A DNA stretch of 27,506 bases from contig CAMVNN010000008.1 in the NCBI GenBank assembly GCA_947168865.1, positions 1 through 27,506 on the forward strand, written 5' to 3'. The stretch is from an uncultured Bacillota bacterium (GTDB taxonomy: Bacteria; Bacillota_I; Bacilli_A; RF39; UBA660). Shown piece by piece: positions 22,445 to 27,506 of this stretch. How positions within the stretch are numbered: the stretch's first letter is position 1; each line of letters starts with the position of its first letter. Below the pieces are notes generated by a model, which saw only the letters and a program-made list of their open reading frames with translations, had not been told where the DNA came from and made no database searches. A program made the translations under genes and the position numbers.

Positions 22445-23947
22445 TTAATTCCTCCTTAAAATTCTTTTTATCATTGACTTTAAATTGTTCTTTTCATCTT
22501 TATATATTAATAGATTAATTGATAAAACAACAATCATTGTAATTATGAAAACCATGATAGCTTTTATAAACCAAGCTATATAATTTATCTCCGTTAAATT
22601 TGGTAAAAAGCTACATATAAATACACTTAAACAAAATTCTAACATTATTACAAGAATCATTTTAATTGAAACACTATAGTTTCTTTTTAGCAAATATTTA
22701 GATGCATGATAAATCATTTCAATCGTTCTAATAGTCATCGCTACAATTGTACCGATTGCTACTCCAATAAGACCAAATTTATAAACTAATACAACTGAAA
22801 TAACAATGTTTGTAATAGCTTCTATCCATGCACCTTTCCTTGTTTCTTTAAAATGCCCTGCTGCTGTTACAAGTCCAATGTAAGGAAGTCTTATTTCATA
22901 AATAAACTCTGATATAACTATTAAATATCCAAAAAGTGGTCGAATATAATTTGCATCTGTGACATTTCTTGTATAAACAGTTACAAATGGTGTTATTAGA
23001 ATAAAGGTGCAAATAAAGAAAATTGTTATGATTGTAAAATAAAATACTTCATAAGTTTTAAAGCTCTTATTTAAATGATCATTTTCATTTTTGGCCATCA
23101 TATCACCAAAAGATGAATCAATTCCATTTATAAATGAATTAGTAATATTCTTTACCCCTTTGATTATTAATAGATAAACAGAATATATAGAAACATCTAC
23201 TAAAGAGAAAAATGATAACACAACTGTATCTGTATTATTGTGAATAATATAAGCAATATGTTGAGCTAGACCATCCCATTTTTTATCAATTTTGTAATTC
23301 TTATCAACTTTCTTGAATGATAGATTATATTTCTTTTTAACATAAATATTTTGAATGATTGGTCTAACAATAAAAATTAAAGATGCTACTAATTTAACTA
23401 TTTGAATAGAACAATTTAAGTTAATTAAAATAACTGTTAAAATCGCATTTAAAATAGTAACTGCAATTTGAATATTTGAAATAATATATGTTTTTTGGTC
23501 TGTTTGCAAGAATAGTTTGTAACTCATACCAAAGAAATATTCAAAGAAAGTACTTAAGGATAATATCAAAATGAGGGAAATTGTATACCATTTATCAAAA
23601 GTACTATTAATTATTGTTGGGTAAACAAAGCAAAGAACGATTATATAAACAATAAAAATACTTGCTAATAATTTAAAGAATTTATTACTTGCATAAATAA
23701 TATTTTGAATTTCTTCTTTGTTTTTGCTAGCTATCGGTTTATATAAATAAGATTTTACAACTGCTCCAACTCCAGAGTCTAATAAGGTTATGTATGCCAA
23801 GAATTGTAAAATAGAAGATACTAAACCATTCACATTTGAACCAAACTTCTTAATAATTAAGATTGGTATAATGAAATTGCAAATAATTACAGTTACTTGT
23901 AAAGCTAAATTCGAAACTATATTTTTAAGAGCTTTTTTACTTCTCAT
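22445..23947 (-). CDS. Wzx-type oligosaccharide flippase (MOP superfamily)
   Basis: This polysaccharide-unit flippase has about 500 residues and 12-14 predicted hydrophobic helices spread over its whole length. The N-terminal region SKKALKNIVSNLALQVTVI, then FGSNVNGLVSSILQFLAYITLLDSG split over the first two helices, is typical of Firmicutes Wzx-like transporters. It would move undecaprenyl-linked glycan units to the outer face of the membrane. Two ATGs compete: 23953 is only 3 nt from AAAGG, whereas 23947 has 9 nt and is preferred. Either overlaps the end of the ATP-grasp gene, so translation is coupled. The protein may use the C55 lipid made by UppS elsewhere in the window. Confidence 0.9.
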   Translation of the reverse strand: MRSKKALKNIVSNLALQVTVIICNFIIPILIIKKFGSNVNGLVSSILQFLAYITLLDSGVGAVVKSYLYKPIASKNKEEIQNIIYASNKFFKLLASIFIVYIIVLCFVYPTIINSTFDKWYTISLILILSLSTFFEYFFGMSYKLFLQTDQKTYIISNIQIAVTILNAILTVILINLNCSIQIVKLVASLIFIVRPIIQNIYVKKKYNLSFKKVDKNYKIDKKWDGLAQHIAYIIHNNTDTVVLSFFSLVDVSIYSVYLLIIKGVKNITNSFINGIDSSFGDMMAKNENDHLNKSFKTYEVFYFTIITIFFICTFILITPFVTVYTRNVTDANYIRPLFGYLIVISEFIYEIRLPYIGLVTAAGHFKETRKGAWIEAITNIVISVVLVYKFGLIGVAIGTIVAMTIRTIEMIYHASKYLLKRNYSVSIKMILVIMLEFCLSVFICSFLPNLTEINYIAWFIKAIMVFIITMIVVLSINLLIYKDEKNNLKSMIKRILRRN

Positions 23948-24851
23948 GTTCATTTACCTTTCCAAGATCTATCAAATCTCCAAGTCTTAAATCCCATTCT
24001 TGATCTATAAATTTACCAAACCCACTAGCAGGATAGAAAGTCATTTCTCCAAAGTAGATTTGGCCATTAACATCATAAAAATCAACTCGTACAAATGGAA
24101 TATTTTGGGACAATTTAGATGCTAATTCAATCATCTTATCAATTGTCTTAGGAATGATAAGCTTTTTATTAAAATTAGGTGGACATACTACTTCTCCTAG
24201 GGAAACCAATTTTTTATTCTTGTCATAATAATTGGCTCCATGATTAGTAAAACGATCAAAATCAATTTTAAAATATTCTACTTTGCCATTAAAGCAGAAG
24301 AACTTGTAATCACGAAGTTCTTTTATTTTGTCATCACACATATATTTTTCAATCAATATTCGTGGTTTAACATTCTTATATGGCCACTCTCTTCCACCAT
24401 AGTAATAATTATGTTTGAGCGATTTTTCCATCTTTTCACGACACATTTTAAAGTCAAAGTTGTTTTTATCTTTACAAATCATGACACTACTAGAATCATG
24501 AGTACATTTAATTACGAATTTGTCTGGCAATTCTTTAAAATTTATATCATCAAAATTATCACATATTTGTATAGTAGGGATTACATATTCTTCACCTAAG
24601 TTATCCATAATATATTTTTTTACTTCATATTTATCAACTAAAGTTGCATATATAGGATTTCGATCATGCAATTTTAACCACTGAAGCTTTTCGTTAAAAG
24701 TCTTGGGATTATCTAAATTAAAATTAAATCCCTTATTTAGGCCACGATAAAAAAGATACTTAGAATCTGGTAACGTAATGATTCTTTTTTCATCTAAGCG
24801 AAGTAAAATCTTATATGGATGTCTTATAGCACTAAGTATTTTTTTAATCAT
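23937..24851 (-). CDS. TupA-like ATP-grasp enzyme of glycan synthesis
   Basis: This 304-residue protein shows the ATPgrasp_TupA pattern. KTFNEKLQWLKLHDRNP near residue 50 is followed by LVDKYEVKKYI. PDKFVIKCTHDSSSVMIC carries the ATP-binding Lys. LRDYKFFCFNGKVEYFKID and FVRVDFYDVNGQIYFGEMTF carry the metal-binding acidic residues of the ATP-grasp fold. In this family the enzyme adds acidic or amino-acid groups to polysaccharides (TupA makes teichuronopeptide); many members are annotated as glycosyltransferases. The gene overlaps the GT4 gene by 8 bp (ATGATTAA arrangement) and the flippase gene by at least 11 bp, indicating coupling throughout. The exact substrate is unknown. Confidence 0.88.
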   Translation of the reverse strand: MIKKILSAIRHPYKILLRLDEKRIITLPDSKYLFYRGLNKGFNFNLDNPKTFNEKLQWLKLHDRNPIYATLVDKYEVKKYIMDNLGEEYVIPTIQICDNFDDINFKELPDKFVIKCTHDSSSVMICKDKNNFDFKMCREKMEKSLKHNYYYGGREWPYKNVKPRILIEKYMCDDKIKELRDYKFFCFNGKVEYFKIDFDRFTNHGANYYDKNKKLVSLGEVVCPPNFNKKLIIPKTIDKMIELASKLSQNIPFVRVDFYDVNGQIYFGEMTFYPASGFGKFIDQEWDLRLGDLIDLGKVNEHEK

Positions 24852-26007
24852 TTTCTATTCTCTCTATTTCTTTTTTCCAGTAACTAACTATTTTATCTTT
24901 TAGACGACTATCTACTATTTTTAGGGCATTTTTACTATATTTATCAAGTAGTTTTTTATTTTCAATTAATTTAGATATAGTACTAGCTAAAGATTCTATA
25001 TCATCATCAAATGTTGCACCTTCAAAATATTTAAATCGGTCATGAAGTTTAACAATTTCGCCATTTTCCTTGTCATCGATTATTTCATCGACACCAAGTA
25101 ACCAATTAAAACTAATACTTGGTATTCCACATGCTAAAGCTTCAACAAGTGAATTAGCATATCCTTCATATCTACTTGTCATGACATATAAACTTGCATC
25201 TTTTAAAGCATTCTTAATATCTTTTTGTTCAGATATAACTTGAACATTTTTAATTGCCATTTCGTTTAATAATGATTCCAAGTCTTCGTATTTTGGTCCA
25301 ACAATAGTTAAATGCCAATCATTATGCTTTTTTTCTACAATTTTGAAAGATTTTAGTAAAACATCAAATCCTTTTTGACTATCATATCTTCCAACTGCAA
25401 CTATTTTTTTAGCATCATAATTGTATAAATTTTCTGATGTAATACCTAAAGGATTGTAGATTTTTTTTATTTTGATTGAATCACTTTTAATTAGTTTCTC
25501 ATATACAGCTTTGCTCTCATCACTAGAAACAATAAGTAAATTAACATAGTTATTGAGTAAATCAATAATTTTGCTTTCGTTTTTCTTATCATTACAATAA
25601 TAATGATTTGCATCACGTATGATTATTTTATTATTTTTATCTAAAAATGGAAGCCATTTTAAAGCAACTTGAATACGACCAAAAATTAAGATATCATTTT
25701 GGTTTATCTCTTTAAATAGTTTTTTCTTTTTAAAATTTAAGAAAAAATTATTAATTCTATAATATAAACTATAAAATTTCTTTTTAAATAAATTCTTATT
25801 ATTGTGCCAAGAATTTAAAAAGTTTTTTTGGTCAATATAAATTCTCTTAACACAGTCAGAATAAGTAAAAAATTCTTTGTCTCGAGTTTTTTTCAAACTT
25901 ACAACTTTAACATCATAATCAGAAGATAAACTATTGGCAAGCAAAGAAACTATTCTTTCTACTCCTCCCATTCTATCAATATTTTCTTCAAAAAAATATA
26001 TTTTCAT
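24844..26007 (-). CDS. family 4 glycosyltransferase (GT-B fold)
   Basis: This 387-residue retaining glycosyltransferase starts MKIYFFEENIDRMGGVERIV, with the N-terminal glycine loop that binds the acceptor. The C-terminal Rossmann domain begins KKIVAVGRYDSQKGFDVLLKSF. The EX7E-type motif is in SRYEGYANSLVEALACGIPS, where the two Glu bracket seven residues; these contact the nucleotide sugar. The sugar cannot be inferred. It heads the four-gene glycan operon. AAGGATGA lies 6 nt before ATG, and an extended -10 box TGCTATAAT (26027-26035) lies just upstream. No priming glycosyltransferase or polymerase is in the window, so the pathway must draw on genes elsewhere. Confidence 0.92.
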   Translation of the reverse strand: MKIYFFEENIDRMGGVERIVSLLANSLSSDYDVKVVSLKKTRDKEFFTYSDCVKRIYIDQKNFLNSWHNNKNLFKKKFYSLYYRINNFFLNFKKKKLFKEINQNDILIFGRIQVALKWLPFLDKNNKIIIRDANHYYCNDKKNESKIIDLLNNYVNLLIVSSDESKAVYEKLIKSDSIKIKKIYNPLGITSENLYNYDAKKIVAVGRYDSQKGFDVLLKSFKIVEKKHNDWHLTIVGPKYEDLESLLNEMAIKNVQVISEQKDIKNALKDASLYVMTSRYEGYANSLVEALACGIPSISFNWLLGVDEIIDDKENGEIVKLHDRFKYFEGATFDDDIESLASTISKLIENKKLLDKYSKNALKIVDSRLKDKIVSYWKKEIERIEND

Positions 26008-26026
26008 TAAACATCATCCTTTAATA

Positions 26027-26035
26027 ATTATAGCA
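26027..26035 (-). promoter_or_regulatory. extended -10 promoter of the glycan operon
   Basis: TGCTATAAT on the minus strand lies about 20 bp before the GT4 start, after the hemolysin III terminator. Confidence 0.6.
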
Positions 26036-26077
26036 AAAAATATAATATAATGCGAGAACTAGAGATAATTTTATAAT

Positions 26078-26103
26078 AAAAAACTATGAAAAAATTCATA
26101 GTT
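26078..26103 (-). terminator. intrinsic terminator of the hemolysin III gene
   Basis: AACTATGAA/TTCATAGTT (9-bp stem, 4-nt loop) is followed by TTTT on the minus strand, starting 2 bp past the stop codon. Confidence 0.85.
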
Positions 26104-26105
26104 AA

Positions 26106-26780
26106 TTAGATAACATACATATAGATTGCAAAAAAGAATAGAATGGATGCAAATAGAACCATAAAATGAAATATTGAATGCATGTATTTATGTTTCTTGC
26201 CAATTCCATATAAAATAGCTCCAATTGTATAAACTACACCGCCTAAAAGTAACAGTAATATTCCCCTTTTAGGCACTGTCTTCCATATTCCTTTAAAAGC
26301 AACTAATACGGCCCATCCCATTGCTAAATAAAGAATCATTCCTAGCTTTTTAAACTTATTTAAGTTAACTGCTGTCAAAGTTATGCCAACAATAGCAGTA
26401 GCCCATATTATGCCGAACATAGACCAACCTAGGGCAACCGAATATTTCCTGATTGCCACCAAGCAAAATGGTGTAAATGTACCTGCTATTAGTAAAAATA
26501 TCGTGCAATGATCAATTATTCTAAAGACTCTTTTGGCATTATTTACCTTTAATGAATGATAGAGAGTAGACATTAAATATAATAATATGGACATAGCACC
26601 ATAAAGCGAACTTGAAACAACTGCATAGGCATCATGATGATGAGCACTTTTAACTATGCATAAAACTAAAGCTGCTATCGAAAGTAAAACACCTACTCCA
26701 TGTGATATCGCATTTAACAGTTCTTCAGACAAGGTATATTTTGGTATTTCTATTTTTTTTAACCCTTTTTTTTCTTCCAT
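26106..26780 (-). CDS. hemolysin III / PAQR family membrane protein
   Basis: This 224-residue protein has seven predicted hydrophobic helices. Family landmarks are NAISHGVGVLL near the N-terminus, STLYHSL, then RIIDHCTIFLLIAGTFTPF (a conserved D-H pair), and a last-helix H...H segment in KYMHSIFHFMVLFAS. These His and Asp residues form the putative zinc site of the CREST superfamily. Despite the name, most members (YqfA/YplQ-like) have a housekeeping or membrane-stress role rather than a proven toxin role. AAGGGCGAT lies 4 nt before ATG and a TATAAT (26796-26801) supplies the -10. It appears to be monocistronic. Confidence 0.9.
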   Translation of the reverse strand: MEEKKGLKKIEIPKYTLSEELLNAISHGVGVLLSIAALVLCIVKSAHHHDAYAVVSSSLYGAMSILLYLMSTLYHSLKVNNAKRVFRIIDHCTIFLLIAGTFTPFCLVAIRKYSVALGWSMFGIIWATAIVGITLTAVNLNKFKKLGMILYLAMGWAVLVAFKGIWKTVPKRGILLLLLGGVVYTIGAILYGIGKKHKYMHSIFHFMVLFASILFFFAIYMYVI

Positions 26781-26805
26781 TTATATCGCCCTTCTATTAT
26801 ATAAC

Positions 26806-26835
26806 TATAAAAAATAATGATATAAATCATTATTT
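26806..26835 (-). terminator. intrinsic terminator of the hybrid kinase gene
   Basis: AAATAATGAT/ATCATTATTT (10-bp stem, 4-nt loop) is followed by a T-rich tail on the minus strand and overlaps the stop codon region. Confidence 0.75.
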
Positions 26836-27506
26836 TATAGATATTTGTTCTTTAATCTTTTCATTTCTTCTTGATAATTATCTTTTAATAGATAATCAGC
26901 AAAAGGATAATCTCTCAAGAATTTTTCTTTCATAAATTCCTTTTTCTTTTCGAGCATAATTACTACTTTAAGATTTTTAATCTTTAATTTTTTAACATCT
27001 TCTATAATACTAAGAGCATTATATCCATCTAATTCATCATCAACTAAAATAAGATCAAACTTTTCCTTGTTTGCTAATTTTTCAATACAATCATGACCAT
27101 ACATGGTTGATATTACTTCTAAATTGTTCCTTTTTAGTTCATAAGTATATCTATCTAATTCTAGATAATCATCATCAATTAATAAGACTTTTTTCTTATT
27201 TGATAACATTTCTACTAATGAATCAATTTCATCACTAGTTCCAGCAATTTGTTGATTCAATATGATTGTAAATGTTGTCCCAATACCAGGTTCGCTTTTC
27301 AATAGTAGAGAACCACCTAATAAATCAATTATTTTTTTGACTAATTTTAAATCAATGTCCAAATCATTTATTCGTGTTAAATCTTTCTCATCTAATTCTT
27401 TACTATCTTCTAAAATTGCATTTATTTCATCATAAGTTAAACCACTACCAGAATCACTTATTGTTATAATCAAGCGGCAAAGGTTGTATTTAATCATATG
27501 AGTAAT
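26835..27506 (-). CDS. hybrid histidine kinase, C-terminal part (ATPase end plus receiver)
   Basis: The frame stays open to the right edge (codons ITH precede the first ATG at 27497), so the sensor, the phospho-acceptor His and the N-box lie outside the window. Visible parts are the end of a GHKL ATPase domain, with G1 box ISDSGSGL (about residues 17-24 of the visible part) and G2 box EPGIGTTF, and then a linker and a receiver domain starting KKVLLIDDDY. The acidic pair is DD, the probable phospho-acceptor is the first Asp of LVDDEL, and LLKDN carries the conserved Lys. The usual Thr/Ser after the VVIML strand appears to be Glu, which could weaken phosphorylation-driven switching. No partner regulator is in view. 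Confidence 0.85.
   Translation of the reverse strand: MTHMIKYNLCRLIITISDSGSGLTYDEINAILEDSKELDEKDLTRINDLDIDLKLVKKIIDLLGGSLLLKSEPGIGTTFTIILNQQIAGTSDEIDSLVEMLSNKKKVLLIDDDYLELDRYTYELKRNNLEVISTMYGHDCIEKLANKEKFDLILVDDELDGYNALSIIEDVKKLKIKNLKVVIMLEKKKEFMKEKFLRDYPFADYLLKDNYQEEMKRLKNKYL

Noticed and set aside
1..27506. CRISPR arrays or complete insertion sequences
   Set aside because: No regularly spaced repeat-spacer units and no transposase genes were found on either strand.

Overview
The window is strongly AT-rich. Its Shine-Dalgarno sites are canonical (AGGAGG types), its -10 boxes are often extended (TGnTATAAT), and TGA appears to act as a stop while Trp is TGG. Several families point to the Firmicutes/Bacilli side: short RasP-like RseP, DUF1292, Tex, a clostridial-style Y-family polymerase and a TupA-like ATP-grasp protein. 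The best guess is an uncultured, low-GC, gut-type member of Bacilli (Erysipelotrichales/RF39-like). That placement is inference, because no rRNA is present.

Bases 1-12205 look like core chromosome, almost all on the minus strand. An envelope operon runs uppS-cdsA-rseP and then a NatA/NatB-like ABC exporter (the permease is cut by the window edge). Upstream of it is a two-gene unit (DUF1292 protein and metallophosphoesterase) preceded by a consensus promoter, a yybP-ykoY-type Mn2+ aptamer and an overlapping terminator. Next come a PAP2 phosphatase coupled to Tex, a DinB-type polymerase and a CtpE-like P-type ATPase. tRNA-Cys(GCA) and tRNA-Gly(GCC) follow on the plus strand, each with its own promoter.

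Bases 12261 to about 21400 look accessory. They hold a 95-residue orphan, an Abi-alpha/DUF4393-like gene, a large serine recombinase that apparently starts at AUU, a 153-bp inverted-repeat-bounded region with an interlocking (pseudoknotted) fold, two paralogous membrane-anchored XRE regulators, and a small membrane protein with an 11-bp tandem repeat upstream. A 676-bp interval then carries two candidate small RNAs and a possible gene remnant, followed by a three-gene operon that matches no family I know. The recombinase and the Abi gene suggest that at least 12.3-15.6 kb was acquired horizontally. No attachment sites were identified.

Bases 21414-26007 are a tightly overlapping surface-polysaccharide operon: GT4 glycosyltransferase, TupA-like ATP-grasp enzyme, Wzx-type flippase and a lipoprotein. 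The window closes with a hemolysin III/PAQR protein and the C-terminal part of a hybrid histidine kinase.

The items most worth following up are the metal-riboswitch operon with unusual target genes, the pseudoknotted element beside the recombinase, the AUU start, the unknown three-gene operon and the promoter/terminator-bounded small RNAs.
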